Source of the DNA: Oxalobacteraceae bacterium
GTDB lineage: Bacteria; Pseudomonadota; Gammaproteobacteria; Burkholderiales; Burkholderiaceae_D
DNA: 64,000 nt
Assembly (NCBI GenBank): GCA_013284265.1
Contig: JABTBR010000013.1
Span: 1-64,000 of the forward strand
Reading direction: 5' to 3'
How positions within the stretch are numbered: the first letter of the stretch is position 1; each line of letters begins with the position of its first letter. Position numbers and translations under genes: made by a program. Under the pieces are notes generated by a model. The model searched no databases and was not told the DNA's origin. It was given only the letters and a program-made list of their open reading frames with translations. Shown one piece after another: positions 44,105 through 54,752 of this stretch.

Positions 44105-45373
44105 ATGTCAGACAAAAAATCCTCCAGCGGCGAAAAATTACTGTACTGCTCGTTTTGCGGCAAGAGCCAGCACGAGGTAAAGAAACTCATCGCCGGCCCG
44201 TCGGTCTTCATTTGCGACGAGTGTATTGACCTGTGTAACGACATCATCCGCGATGAGACCTCGGCCATCGAGTCGGTGTCGGGCGCCAAGTCGGATCTGC
44301 CGACCCCGCACGAAATCAAGGAATTGCTGGACCAGTACGTGATCGGTCAACAAACGGCCAAGCGTATCCTGTCGGTGGCGGTGTACAACCACTACAAGCG
44401 CCTGAAGCACCTGGGCAAAAAAGACGATATCGAACTGGCGAAAAGCAACATCTTGCTGGTCGGTCCTACCGGCTCGGGCAAGACCCTGCTGGCCCAGACC
44501 CTGGCGCGCATGCTGAACGTGCCTTTCGTCATCGCCGATGCCACCACCCTGACCGAAGCCGGTTATGTGGGGGAGGACGTCGAGAACATCATTCAAAAGC
44601 TGTTGCAAAGCTGCAACTACGATGTCGACAAGGCCCAGCGCGGCATCGTCTACATCGATGAGATCGACAAGATCTCGCGCAAGTCGGATAACCCGTCGAT
44701 CACCCGCGATGTGTCGGGCGAGGGCGTGCAGCAGGCCCTGCTGAAACTGATCGAAGGCACGATGGCCTCGGTTCCGCCACAAGGTGGCCGCAAGCACCCG
44801 AACCAGGACTTCGTCCAGATCGACACGACCAACATCATGTTCATCTGCGGCGGCGCCTTCGACGGTCTGGCCAAGGTTATCTCGAACCGTTCCGAGAAGA
44901 GCGGCATCGGTTTCTCGGCCAGCGTGAAGAGCAAATCGGAGCGTAACGCCAGCGAAGTACTGCTGGAAGCGGAACCGGAAGATCTGATCAAATTCGGCCT
45001 GATCCCTGAACTGGTGGGCCGTCTGCCCGTCGTGGCGACCCTGTCGGAGCTGACCGAAGAAGCGCTGATCCAGATTCTGATCGAGCCGAAGAACGCGCTG
45101 GTCAAACAGTATTCGAAGCTGCTCGACATGGAAGGCGCGGAACTGGAAATTCGTCCGGCGGCCCTGCATGCGATCGCCCGCAAGGCGCTGGCACGCAAGA
45201 CCGGTGCCCGCGGCCTGCGCTCGATCCTGGAACATGCACTGCTCGACGTTATGTATGAATTGCCAAATGAATCAAATGTCAGCAAAGTCGTTATTGATGA
45301 AAATACCATCACCAGCGGCGCCAAACCTTTATTGATTTATCAGGAACAGGCTAAAGCCTCTGGTGAAAATTAA
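44105..45373 (+). CDS. clpX: ATP-dependent Clp protease ATP-binding subunit ClpX
   Basis: A 422-residue AAA+ unfoldase that delivers substrates to ClpP. The N-terminal C4 zinc finger is [12 protein letters not shown] with CDECIDLC (about residues 13-43). Walker [13 protein letters not shown] (about 118-129), Walker [14 protein letters not shown] (about 182-194) and the IGF loop that docks onto ClpP ([11 protein letters not shown], near 270) are intact. The ATG at 44105 matches the family start; the frame extends further upstream without support. Confidence 0.97.
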   Translation: MSDKKSSSGEKLLYCSFCGKSQHEVKKLIAGPSVFICDECIDLCNDIIRDETSAIESVSGAKSDLPTPHEIKELLDQYVIGQQTAKRILSVAVYNHYKRLKHLGKKDDIELAKSNILLVGPTGSGKTLLAQTLARMLNVPFVIADATTLTEAGYVGEDVENIIQKLLQSCNYDVDKAQRGIVYIDEIDKISRKSDNPSITRDVSGEGVQQALLKLIEGTMASVPPQGGRKHPNQDFVQIDTTNIMFICGGAFDGLAKVISNRSEKSGIGFSASVKSKSERNASEVLLEAEPEDLIKFGLIPELVGRLPVVATLSELTEEALIQILIEPKNALVKQYSKLLDMEGAELEIRPAALHAIARKALARKTGARGLRSILEHALLDVMYELPNESNVSKVVIDENTITSGAKPLLIYQEQAKASGEN

Positions 45374-45468
45374 ATAAGGTCTGCACAAATGCGAAAAAAG
45401 GATTTCGCATCCATGTGTCCAGGCGGTACAATTTAAATCAATAAAAAGAATGCAGGCTTCATTCGGAA

Positions 45469-45509
45469 AGCCACTCGTGACACTCGTGCCGCGCGTGGCT
45501 TTTTTATTT
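45469..45509 (+). terminator. Putative terminator between clpX and lon
   Basis: AGCCAC at 45469-45474 pairs with GTGGCT at 45495-45500 and is followed by TTTTTATTTA. The 20-base loop contains a second short stem (CTCGTG repeats). The rest of the 272-base gap shows no other clear element; the lon promoter is presumably within 45510-45645. Confidence 0.6.
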
Positions 45510-45645
45510 AATCTGCATCGTTTTAGAGCACGGCAGCCGCTTCGAAGCAATAGTAAATATTTCTGAGAATTATTTCCGACCGCCGGTCTTGTGATTTGGC
45601 AAAACAGCGCCCACATCATAAACACGCTTTCACATAAGGTACGCC

Positions 45646-48057
<2,412 letters not shown>

Positions 48058-48077
48058 CTTTCGCCGCAGTAACACTA

Positions 48078-48110
48078 AAACAGGCGCCTTTATGGCGCCT
48101 GTTTCTTATT
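48078..48110 (+). terminator. Rho-independent terminator after lon
   Basis: AAACAGGCGCC (48078-48088) pairs perfectly with GGCGCCTGTTT (48094-48104) around a five-base loop and is followed by CTTATTT. It lies 20 bases after the lon stop. Confidence 0.88.
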
Positions 48111-48257
48111 TAAGGGTGTTTTCCAGCCGTGCGGCGCTTGACACGAGGGGTATGCGGCTTGTTTAATACGGCCTGAGATTTTTCTCAGCCTTCGAGTTTC
48201 CTTAAAATCGAAATTCGAATCGGTGAAACGATATAAACCTTTGTGACGGGGATGCTA

Positions 48258-48530
48258 GTGAATAAGACTGAATTGATCGACCATATTGCCAACGCTGCTG
48301 ATATTTCGAAAGCGGCTGCGGCGCGCGCACTCGACGCGCTGATCGACGGTGTAACCACCACCTTGCAAAAGAACGACAGCGTCACCCTGGTCGGCTTTGG
48401 CACCTTTACCGTGAGCGAACGCGCTGCCCGTACCGGCCGCAACCCGCGCACCAAAGAAGCGATCCAGATTGATGCAGCTAAAGTTCCTAAATTTAAAGCT
48501 GGTAAAGCTTTGAAGGATGCTGTAAACTAA
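48258..48530 (+). CDS. hupB: Histone-like DNA-binding protein HU
   Basis: A 90-residue nucleoid protein beginning (M)[20 protein letters not shown]. The DNA-binding arm motif is [26 protein letters not shown] at about residues 55-80, and [11 protein letters not shown] is the dimer core. The start is a GTG at 48258, with GGGGA seven bases upstream; an ATG two codons earlier sits directly on that ribosome site and would add M-L. HU follows lon, as in E. coli hupB. It bends DNA non-specifically in dimers. Confidence 0.95.
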   Translation: MNKTELIDHIANAADISKAAAARALDALIDGVTTTLQKNDSVTLVGFGTFTVSERAARTGRNPRTKEAIQIDAAKVPKFKAGKALKDAVN

Positions 48531-48569
48531 CGGACTTCGGTGAGCGGACACTCACCGAATTGCATGATT

Positions 48570-48645
48570 GGGCGCTTAGCTCAGTTGGTAGAGCGGAGCC
48601 CTTACAAGGCTTAGGTCGGGAGTTCGAGCCTCTCAGCGCCCACCA
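48570..48645 (+). tRNA. tRNA-Val (TAC)
   Basis: A 76-base tRNA with acceptor stem GGGCGCT/AGCGCCC, TAGCTCAGTTGGTAGAGC in the D-arm, anticodon loop CTTACAA (anticodon TAC), TTCGAGCC in the T-loop and an encoded CCA. It starts 39 bases after the HU stop and may be co-transcribed with it. Confidence 0.97.
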
Positions 48646-48665
48646 GTCACGCAGCAGTATTTGTT

Positions 48666-48742
48666 GGAGCGGTAGTTCAGTTGGTTAGAATACCGGCCTG
48701 TCACGCCGGGGGTCGCGGGTTCGAGTCCCGTCCGCTCCGCCA
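48666..48742 (+). tRNA. tRNA-Asp (GTC), copy 1
   Basis: A 77-base tRNA with acceptor stem GGAGCGG/CCGCTCC, anticodon GTC in CCTGTCACG, GGTTCGAGTCC T-arm and encoded CCA. It is followed after 24 bases by an identical copy. Confidence 0.97.
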
Positions 48743-48766
48743 ACAAATACAAACATGTCTGATTTA

Positions 48767-48843
48767 GGAGCGGTAGTTCAGTTGGTTAGAATACCGGCCT
48801 GTCACGCCGGGGGTCGCGGGTTCGAGTCCCGTCCGCTCCGCCA
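48767..48843 (+). tRNA. tRNA-Asp (GTC), copy 2
   Basis: Sequence identical to copy 1 over all 77 bases, at an offset of 101 bases, so it is a tandem duplication. Three tRNAs in a row (Val, Asp, Asp) end at a terminator. Confidence 0.97.
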
Positions 48844-48853
48844 GAACAAGATA

Positions 48854-48890
48854 CCCTCGCAATTCTATGAGTTGCGGGGGTTTTTCTTTT
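48854..48890 (+). terminator. Terminator of the tRNA cluster
   Basis: CCCTCGCAA (48854-48862) pairs with TTGCGGGGG (48872-48880), allowing one T-G pair, nine-base loop, followed by TTTTTCTTTTT. It ends the tRNA-Val-Asp-Asp transcript. Between here and the sigma-54 promoter at 49101 I see no gene. Confidence 0.85.
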
Positions 48891-49100
48891 TCCGCGCCAG
48901 AAACAGACATTAATACCATCTCCAATTCAAAAGAATAAAATAAACATATCGTTATTCTCGCTCCGAGAATAAACGCGGCTGCCTTGTTTTAAGCGGAGAG
49001 ACTAGGACGGGCGTGACTCGCTAGCATCCGGCGAGCGACCGTTGCGCGCCTGCTTCATAGAAAAAATCAATCCTGCCAGTCTTATTTTGTCGTGCTACTA

Positions 49101-49116
49101 TGGAAACTTAGTTGCA
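49101..49116 (+). promoter_or_regulatory. Sigma-54 (RpoN) promoter of the PEP-CTERM gene
   Basis: TGGAAACTTAGTTGCA has GG at 49102-49103 and GC at 49114-49115 with ten bases between, the strict -24/-12 spacing. Transcription would begin near 49127, some 20 bases before the ATG at 49148. PEP-CTERM systems are often linked to the PrsK/PrsR two-component pair, an RpoN-dependent type of regulator; involvement here is inferred. Confidence 0.7.
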
Positions 49117-49147
49117 CTTATATAAAAAGAATAACAGGAGATCTACC

Positions 49148-49735
49148 ATGCGTTTGCGTCCTCTGCTGTTGGCTGGCTTGCTTGCCGCCTCCTCCGCTGC
49201 CCAGGCAGTGACTATCTTTTCCGATAACTTCGATACCGACGGTCTCGGCACCAACACTACCTCCTTCGGTGGCGGCTGGGTCGTCAGCGGCGGTACGGTC
49301 GACACCATCGGCAACTATAACTTCTACGACTTCTTGCCTGGCAATGGGCGCTACATCGACCTGGATGGCTCCAGCGCACAGGCCGGCTTGTTCAGCCTGA
49401 GCATCGGCCTGAGTGCCGGCACCAGCTATACCGCCAGCTACAGCATCGCGGGCAATCAGCGCAACTATGGCAGCGATATGGTGGACGTGAATTTTGGCAG
49501 CAATATGCTGAGCCACAATATGGGCGCCGCCGATCCGTTCAGCACGATGTCCATCATGTTCACGCCCTCGGTCAGCGGCGTGTACACGCTGAGTTTCCAG
49601 AACCAGGGAGGCGACAATGTCGGCGCCTTGCTCGACAATGTGAGCATCACCGCGGTGCCTGAGCCCGGCACGTATGCGATGCTGCTGGCCGGCCTGGCCG
49701 CGGTCGGCGTGGCGGCACGGCGCCGGCGCCAGTAA
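49148..49735 (+). CDS. PEP-CTERM sorted protein (stand-alone)
   Basis: A 195-residue exported protein. The signal peptide is MRLRPLLLAGLLAASSAAQA. The mature region starts VTIFSDNFDTDGLGTNTTSF, a lectin-like or jelly-roll beginning often found in PEP-CTERM proteins. The sorting signal is AVPEPGTYAMLLAGLAAVGV followed by AARRRRQ. AGGAGA precedes the ATG at 49148. The gene is flanked by a sigma-54 promoter and its own terminator, so it is a monocistron. It lies between the tRNAs and ppiD, which adjoin in many relatives. Confidence 0.9.
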   Translation: MRLRPLLLAGLLAASSAAQAVTIFSDNFDTDGLGTNTTSFGGGWVVSGGTVDTIGNYNFYDFLPGNGRYIDLDGSSAQAGLFSLSIGLSAGTSYTASYSIAGNQRNYGSDMVDVNFGSNMLSHNMGAADPFSTMSIMFTPSVSGVYTLSFQNQGGDNVGALLDNVSITAVPEPGTYAMLLAGLAAVGVAARRRRQ

Positions 49736-49758
49736 GGGCAGGGCAGCTGTTGCCGAAT

Positions 49759-49781
49759 AAGCCGCTGAGGCGGCTTTTTTC
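49759..49781 (+). terminator. Terminator after PEP-CTERM gene
   Basis: AAGCCGC-TGAG-GCGGCTT is a perfect 7-bp stem with a four-base loop, followed by a T-run (TTTTTC). It lies 24 bases after the stop codon. Confidence 0.9.
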
Positions 49782-49839
49782 ATGTGCGCGGGCCTTGCGA
49801 AGACTGTCTGGAAGTGACCGTTTTGCCAATGATTTACCC

Positions 49840-49868
49840 TTGCTATCGACACTAGCTCGCTGTAGAAT
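49840..49868 (+). promoter_or_regulatory. Sigma-70 promoter upstream of ppiD
   Basis: TTGCTA (49840-49845), 17 bases, TAGAAT (49863-49868) is a good housekeeping promoter. Transcription would start near 49875, about 175 bases before the ppiD ATG. It is followed by a leader that ends in a strong terminator. Confidence 0.6.
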
Positions 49869-49874
49869 CGCGTG

Positions 49875-50011
49875 ATACCGATTTTTCCGGCAGGTTTTTC
49901 GTTCACTGTGCCGTGTAAGTCGTTGAATTTAAATGGGAAGTGGCCGAAGTTTCAGCTGACCCGACCACTCCGCCAGATCCATAAGAGGCGAACGAAAGTT
50001 CGCCTTTTTTT
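49875..50011 (+). ncRNA. Putative small RNA or attenuator leader before ppiD
   Basis: From the predicted start at about 49875 to the end of the terminator T-run at 50011 there are about 137 bases with no credible gene. Two hairpins are readable: GGAAGTGGCCG against CGACCACTCC (about 49934-49970, imperfect) and the terminator at 49986-50005. The end of the first hairpin, CACTCCGCCA, resembles a tRNA 3' end, but no tRNA fold is complete. Either an independent small RNA or a leader controlling read-through into ppiD is possible. No family is recognised. Confidence 0.4.
49986..50011 (+). terminator. Rho-independent terminator 38 bases before ppiD start
   Basis: AGGCGAAC-GAAA-GTTCGCCT is a perfect 8-bp stem with a GAAA tetraloop, followed by TTTTTTG. 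Its place inside the ppiD leader, downstream of a promoter and after the PEP-CTERM gene's own terminator, is unusual. Confidence 0.9.
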
Positions 50012-50048
50012 GTATGTGTACGATCCACTCAATCTGAATTGGCTGACC

Positions 50049-51974
50049 ATGTTTGAATTTATTCGCTCCCATCAACGTTTGATGCAGATTTTCCTGATGA
50101 TCCTGATCGTCCCCTCGTTTGTCTTCGTGGGCGTGAGCGGCTACAACAGTTTCGGCGACGACACCGGTACGATCGCCAAGATCGACGGTCATAAACTGAC
50201 CCAGCAGGAATTTGACACGGCGCTGCGTAACCAGCTCGACAGCTATCGCCAGCGTATGGGCGCCCAGTTCGACCAGAAACTGTTCGAAACGCCCGAGTTC
50301 AAACAAAACATTCTCGACAACCTGATCGCCGAGCGCGCCGTGGGCGCCGAAGTGGCCCGCAGCCACCTGACGATCAGCGATGCGCTGCTGCAAAAAACCA
50401 TCATCGAATACTTCGGCCGCGACGGCAAATTCGACATGGAGAGCTACAAGGCGATCCTGGCGGCCCAGGGGCTGACACCGGCCGGCAACGATCAGCGCAT
50501 GCGCCGCGAAATGGCCTTGCAACAGCTGACCGGCGCGATCCAGGGTACCGCTTTCGCACCGCGTTCGGTGTCGAACACGATCTCGGACATCGGCGCGCAG
50601 GAACGTGAAGTGCAGGAACTGGTGTTGCCGGTGGCCGACTTCCTGGCCAAGGTCAAAGTGACGGACGAGATGGTCAAGTCCTTCTACGACAAGAACAGCA
50701 AGTTCTTCGAACTGCCTGAGCAGGCCAAGATTGAATATGTGATCTTCAACAGCGACGCCGTGATGGATCAGGTTGCCGTGACGGATGCCGATGTTGCCGC
50801 TTACTACGAGCAGAACCAGAAGCGTTTCAGCAGCGAAGAAAGCCGCCGTGCCAGCCACATCCTGGTGCTGGTGAAGAAGGGCGCGAGCGCTGCTGACAAG
50901 GCCGCCGCCAAAGCCAAGGCTGAAGCGATTGCCGCCGAAGTGAAGAAAACCCCTGCCGACTTCGCCAAGATTGCCAAGGCCAAATCGGAAGATCCAGCCT
51001 CGGCTGAACTGGGCGGCGATCTGGACGTGATCCAGAAGGGCTCGCTGGTCAAGTCGGTGGAAGACGCGATTTACAAGCTCAAGCAAGGCGAGATCAGCGA
51101 TCCGGTGGAATCGGAATTCGGTTACCACATCCTGACCCTGACCGCGCTGAAACCAGCCGTCATCAAGCCGTTGGATGAAGTGAAGAACGATGTCGCCGCA
51201 GAACTGAAAAAGCAGAAAGCGTCGAAGAAGTATTCGGAAATGGCCGAAGCGTTCACCAATACCGTCTACGAGCAGGCAGACAGCCTGAAGCCGGTGGCCG
51301 AGAAGCTGAAGCTGAAAATCGAAACCGTCGGCGGCCTGACCCGTACGCCGGTGCCGCAACTGGGTACCGCGCCGTTTAACAACGCCAAGTTCCTGACCGC
51401 GCTGTTCGCCGATGAAGCGCTGAAGAGCAAACGCAATACCGAAGCGGTGGAAGTGGCGCCGAGCACCTTGATCGCTGGCCGCGTGGTCGAATACAAGGCC
51501 GCGTCCAAGCGTCCGCTGGCGGAAGTCGATGGCCTGATCCGTCAGCGCGTGACGATGGAAGAAGCGCTGAAGCTGGCCAAGAAAGCCGGCGACGACAAAC
51601 TGGCTGAGCTGAAGAAATCGGGCGACGCTGCCGGTTTCGCCGCCAGCAAGGTCGTGTCGCGCGCCAAGAATGAAGGCTTGAACAATGCGGCGCTGGCGCA
51701 AGTGATGCGCGCCGACACCAGCAAGCTGCCTGCCTATGTTGGGGTGGATGTGCCTGGTATGGGGTATGGCATCTACCGCATCGCCAAGGTGCAGCAGCCA
51801 GCGACCAAGGACGAGGCGCAGCGCAAGGCCGAGCAAGACCAGATCGCCAGCATCATTGCCCAGCAAGAGATGTTTGACTATGTGGAAGTGCTGAAGAAAA
51901 AAGCCAAGGTCAAGATCTTGAAGCCGATTGCGGTCGCTAGCAGCGAAGCGAAGGCTGATACCGAAGCCAAGTAA
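50049..51974 (+). CDS. ppiD: Periplasmic folding chaperone PpiD (SurA N-terminal / parvulin domain)
   Basis: A 641-residue protein anchored in the inner membrane by one helix (about residues 12-33: MQIFLMILIVPSFVFVGVSG). A SurA_N-like chaperone domain (about 35-180), a parvulin-type peptidyl-prolyl isomerase domain (about 265-375: ESRRASHILVLVKKG, DLDVIQKGSLVKSVEDAI, ESEFGYHILTLT) and a second chaperone lobe follow. It helps nascent proteins emerging from the Sec channel. The ATG at 50049 is chosen because the membrane anchor starts there; the open frame reaches further upstream through the terminator. The lon-HU-ppiD order is conserved with E. coli, here with tRNAs and a PEP-CTERM gene in between. 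Confidence 0.94.
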   Translation: MFEFIRSHQRLMQIFLMILIVPSFVFVGVSGYNSFGDDTGTIAKIDGHKLTQQEFDTALRNQLDSYRQRMGAQFDQKLFETPEFKQNILDNLIAERAVGAEVARSHLTISDALLQKTIIEYFGRDGKFDMESYKAILAAQGLTPAGNDQRMRREMALQQLTGAIQGTAFAPRSVSNTISDIGAQEREVQELVLPVADFLAKVKVTDEMVKSFYDKNSKFFELPEQAKIEYVIFNSDAVMDQVAVTDADVAAYYEQNQKRFSSEESRRASHILVLVKKGASAADKAAAKAKAEAIAAEVKKTPADFAKIAKAKSEDPASAELGGDLDVIQKGSLVKSVEDAIYKLKQGEISDPVESEFGYHILTLTALKPAVIKPLDEVKNDVAAELKKQKASKKYSEMAEAFTNTVYEQADSLKPVAEKLKLKIETVGGLTRTPVPQLGTAPFNNAKFLTALFADEALKSKRNTEAVEVAPSTLIAGRVVEYKAASKRPLAEVDGLIRQRVTMEEALKLAKKAGDDKLAELKKSGDAAGFAASKVVSRAKNEGLNNAALAQVMRADTSKLPAYVGVDVPGMGYGIYRIAKVQQPATKDEAQRKAEQDQIASIIAQQEMFDYVEVLKKKAKVKILKPIAVASSEAKADTEAK

Positions 51975-51988
51975 GACTTTTAGGAATT

Positions 51989-52042
51989 AAAAACCGCCAG
52001 CCTGGACGCGATCAAGATCGCGTTCAGACTGGCGGTTTTTTT
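51989..52042 (+). terminator. Strong bidirectional terminator after ppiD
   Basis: AAAAACCGCCAG (51989-52000) pairs with CTGGCGGTTTTTTT (52029-52042), and an inner stem ACGCGATC/GATCGCGT extends it with small mismatches. Long hairpin ending in seven T's; works for ppiD and, with the A-run, possibly for the convergent selU. Confidence 0.92.
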
Positions 52043-52083
52043 GCTTTCGGGAAGTGCGTAGTTGGCGCGCCGCCGGCATCGTT

Positions 52084-52153
52084 TAAACCCACGGCGTAAC
52101 CCTGGGGTCTGACCCGGCGGGTCAGACCCCGGCTCTTTGCCGTGGGTTCTAAA
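52084..52153. repeat. Dispersed palindromic repeat, copy 4
   Basis: Reads AAACCCACGGCGTAACCCTG, GGGTCTGACCC, GGCGGGTCAGACCCC, GGCTCTTTGCCGTGGGTTC. Outer arms ACCCACGG/CCGTGGGT are perfect. Outside the core, weaker complementarity continues (GGCGCGCCGCCGGC on the left against CGCGCCGTGGCACGC on the right). It lies between the convergent genes ppiD and selU, near 52050-52175. Confidence 0.87.
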
Positions 52154-52201
52154 CGCGCCGTGGCACGCGTAACTTATTAAAAACGGCGTGAGCCGCTTGA
52201 G

Positions 52202-53257
52202 TCACCGGGACTGCAACTGGCGTGCGGCCTGCGCAAAGGCATCTGCCGAAATATCATCCAGCTCCAGCAGCTCCGCCTGCTTGAACTGCAGGAAGTTGCG
52301 ATCAATCGAACGCAGATAGGCGGGGTCGTAATGATCGACCAGCAGCTCATCAACCAGCGCCGCCAATTCCCCCTGGCTGGCCATCGCTTGCCAACGCTGA
52401 ATCTTCTCTTTGCCATGCAGCAGCGCCAGGAAATCGAGCTGGGTGTTGAGCAGCGCGGTATCGGCCGCGAAATGAAGGTAGTCTTCCATCAGCAAGCGCA
52501 CCCGGTTCGGCCGCGACAGCATCATCGAGATGCAGGGCGAGTTGCGCATGGTGCTCATCAACTCGGCGGGCACGCGCAACTGTCCCACTTTCTTGCTCTC
52601 CGATTCCACGAACACGGGAAGGGCGGGATCGAAGCGGCGCAGCGTATCCCAGATCGCGGTCTCGAAGGCCTTCTGCGTCGGCTGCGGCTGGCTGGGCAGC
52701 TTGCCCAGCACCGAGCCGCGGTGGGCGGCCAGCTTCTCCAGGTCGAGGACCTGGGCGCCATTGGCATGCAGCACCTCCAGCAGCCGGCTCTTGCCCACGC
52801 CGGTGGTGCCGCAGATGACCTTGAACGACAGCGGCGGCGCCACTTCCAGCGCCAGGTTCACATGGTTGCGGAAGGCTTTGTAGCCGCCTTCGAGCTGGGC
52901 CACCGGCCAGCCAATCTTGGCCATGATGTGGGCCATGGAACCGCTGCGGTTGCCGCCGCGCCAGCAGTAGATCAGCGGGCGCCATTCGCGCGGCTTGTCC
53001 AGCCACAGCGTTTCGATATGGTGGCCGATGTTCTTGGCGACCATGGCCGCACCGATCTTCTTGGCCTCGAAGGCGTTGATCTGCTTGTACAGCGTGCCGA
53101 CCTGGATGCGCTGGGCGTCATCGAGCACCGGGCAGTTGATGGCGCCGGGCAGGTGGTCGAGCGCGAATTCGGCCGGTGTGCGTGCATCGATGATGGCGTC
53201 GAAGCTGTCGAGCTGGGCCAGCACATCGTCGAAGCTGAGGATTTCGGGGTATTTCAT
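52202..53257 (-). CDS. selU: tRNA 2-selenouridine synthase
   Basis: A 351-residue enzyme (also called MnmH or YbbB) that replaces the sulfur of 2-thiouridine at the wobble base of certain tRNAs with selenium by way of a geranylated intermediate. The rhodanese domain (about residues 1-130) has its active Cys in IYCWRGGNRSGSMAHI, and a P-loop domain follows with VICGTTGVGKSRLLEV (about 155-170). Length is typical. Its ATG overlaps the tesA stop (ATGA), so the two form an operon. Selenophosphate synthase (selD) is not in the window. Confidence 0.93.
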   Translation of the reverse strand: MKYPEILSFDDVLAQLDSFDAIIDARTPAEFALDHLPGAINCPVLDDAQRIQVGTLYKQINAFEAKKIGAAMVAKNIGHHIETLWLDKPREWRPLIYCWRGGNRSGSMAHIMAKIGWPVAQLEGGYKAFRNHVNLALEVAPPLSFKVICGTTGVGKSRLLEVLHANGAQVLDLEKLAAHRGSVLGKLPSQPQPTQKAFETAIWDTLRRFDPALPVFVESESKKVGQLRVPAELMSTMRNSPCISMMLSRPNRVRLLMEDYLHFAADTALLNTQLDFLALLHGKEKIQRWQAMASQGELAALVDELLVDHYDPAYLRSIDRNFLQFKQAELLELDDISADAFAQAARQLQSR

Positions 53258-53895
53258 CGGGCCTTGATCAGTTTTTGTAGCGAGGGCCAGATATTGGCCA
53301 GGATCAGTGGGTGCGCTTCGGCCGTCGGGTGCAGGCGGTCGGGCTGGAATAACTGGGGCTTGTCGGCCACGCCTTCCAGCATGAAGGGCACCAGCGGGGT
53401 GCGCAATTCCTTGCTCAGCGTGCCGTACATGCCGAAGAACTTGTCGGCGTAGTCGCGGCCGTAATTGGGCGGCATGCGCATGCCGACCAGCAGCACGCGC
53501 GCGTCGGCCTGCTGGGCGGCGCCGGCCATGGCGCGCAAGTTGGCTTCGGCGGCGGCCACCGGCAGACCGCGCAGGCCGTCGTTGGCACCGAGCTCGATGA
53601 CGACCAGACTGGGTTTGTACTTGTTCAGCAGCGCGGGCAGGCGGGTGCGTCCGCCGCTGGTGGTTTCGCCGCTGATGCTGGCGTTGACGACGGCGGCATC
53701 GATATTCTGTTCCTTGAGGCGCAGCTCCATCAGCGCGACCCAGCCGGCACCGCGGCTCAGGCCATATTCGGCCGAGAGGCTGTCGCCGAGCACGAGCACG
53801 GTTTTTGGTGCAGAATGGGCGCTGGCGGTCGCCAGCAGTCCGACCGACCAGACCAGGGTTGCCAGCACCAGCCGGCGGCCCGTTAATTCACGCAT
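53254..53895 (-). CDS. tesA: Periplasmic GDSL-type thioesterase/lysophospholipase (TesA-like)
   Basis: A 213-residue SGNH hydrolase. The signal peptide ends near residue 30 (TASAHSAPK). Conserved blocks are VLVLGDSLSAEYGL (nucleophile Ser, about 38-50), the oxyanion GANDGLRGLP (about 105-115) and DRLHPTAEAH with the catalytic Asp and His (about 190-199). It cleaves acyl-CoA, lysophospholipids or other esters in the periplasm. GGGGAAGA precedes the ATG at 53895; an earlier in-frame ATG at 53916 would overlap the start of the divergent ABC gene. It is transcribed with selU. The divergent ABC ATPase mirrors the E. coli tesA-ybbA pair. Confidence 0.92.
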   Translation of the reverse strand: MRELTGRRLVLATLVWSVGLLATASAHSAPKTVLVLGDSLSAEYGLSRGAGWVALMELRLKEQNIDAAVVNASISGETTSGGRTRLPALLNKYKPSLVVIELGANDGLRGLPVAAAEANLRAMAGAAQQADARVLLVGMRMPPNYGRDYADKFFGMYGTLSKELRTPLVPFMLEGVADKPQLFQPDRLHPTAEAHPLILANIWPSLQKLIKAR

Positions 53896-53914
53896 TTTCT
53901 TCCCCACTATTCGC

Positions 53915-54685
53915 ATGCCCGATTTCCCTCAAGCGCATTCCACACAATTCATTCCGGATTCCCCGGCACTGGCAGCAGGCGGCGCAGCCGGCATAGTCGG
54001 CACACCCGGCACGTCGGTCGCCACGGCCGCCATCGAGGTGGCGGGCCTGAGCAAACGCGTGGCCGATGCCAGCGGCGAGCTGACCATCCTGCATCAGCTG
54101 GATTTTACCGTGCAAAGGGCTGAGACGCTTGCCATTGTGGGGGCTTCCGGTTCCGGCAAGTCGACTTTGCTGGGTTTGCTGGCGGGGCTCGATACGCCCA
54201 GCACCGGCACGGTGCGGCTGGATGGCACCGATATCTTCGCACTGGATGAGGATGGACGGGCGGCGCTGCGCAAGCACAAGCTGGGTTTTGTGTTCCAGTC
54301 CTTCCAGCTGCTGCCGCATTTGACGGCGCTGGAGAATGCCATGCTGCCGCTGGAGCTGCAGGGCGATGCCGATGCGCGGCCCAAGGCCGAGGCGATGCTG
54401 GGAAGGGTGGGGCTGGGCAGCCGCCTGAAGCACTATCCCAAATTTCTGTCCGGTGGCGAGCAGCAGCGGGTGGCGCTGGCGCGCGCCTTCGTGACCGAGC
54501 CGCCGTTGCTGTTTGCCGATGAACCCACCGGCAGCCTGGATGCGGCGACCGGGGAAGCGGTGATTCAGCTGATGTTTGAGTTGAACCGGGAACGGGGCTC
54601 CACCCTGGTGCTGGTGACGCACGATCCGTCGATCGCGGCGCGTTGCGGGCGCACGATTACCATCGCGGCGGGGCGGCTGGTTTAA
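53915..54685 (+). CDS. ABC transporter ATP-binding protein, YbbA/LolD-like, without adjacent permease
   Basis: A 256-residue ATPase of the MacB/LolD type. Walker [10 protein letters not shown] (about residues 76-84), Q-loop FVFQSFQL, signature [14 protein letters not shown] (about 180-193), Walker [16 protein letters not shown] and the H-loop VTHDPS are all intact. The first 35 residues (rich in Ala, Gly and Pro) are unusual. It is divergent from tesA, as ybbA is in E. coli, but the ybbP-type permease that should follow is missing; only a repeat cluster lies downstream. The ATG at 53915 has no ribosome site; the true start may lie a little downstream. Confidence 0.88.
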   Translation: MPDFPQAHSTQFIPDSPALAAGGAAGIVGTPGTSVATAAIEVAGLSKRVADASGELTILHQLDFTVQRAETLAIVGASGSGKSTLLGLLAGLDTPSTGTVRLDGTDIFALDEDGRAALRKHKLGFVFQSFQLLPHLTALENAMLPLELQGDADARPKAEAMLGRVGLGSRLKHYPKFLSGGEQQRVALARAFVTEPPLLFADEPTGSLDAATGEAVIQLMFELNRERGSTLVLVTHDPSIAARCGRTITIAAGRLV

Positions 54686-54752
54686 ATTCAAACCCAGGAC
54701 TTCAGCCTGGCGGTGGATAAGCGCTTAGTTTGCGGGCCGGCGGCGCCAGCTT

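Noticed and set aside
49875..50011. A possible tRNA or tRNA remnant before ppiD (CACTCCGCCA end)
   Set aside because: No cloverleaf with anticodon and T-arm could be built; kept only as a putative small RNA or leader.
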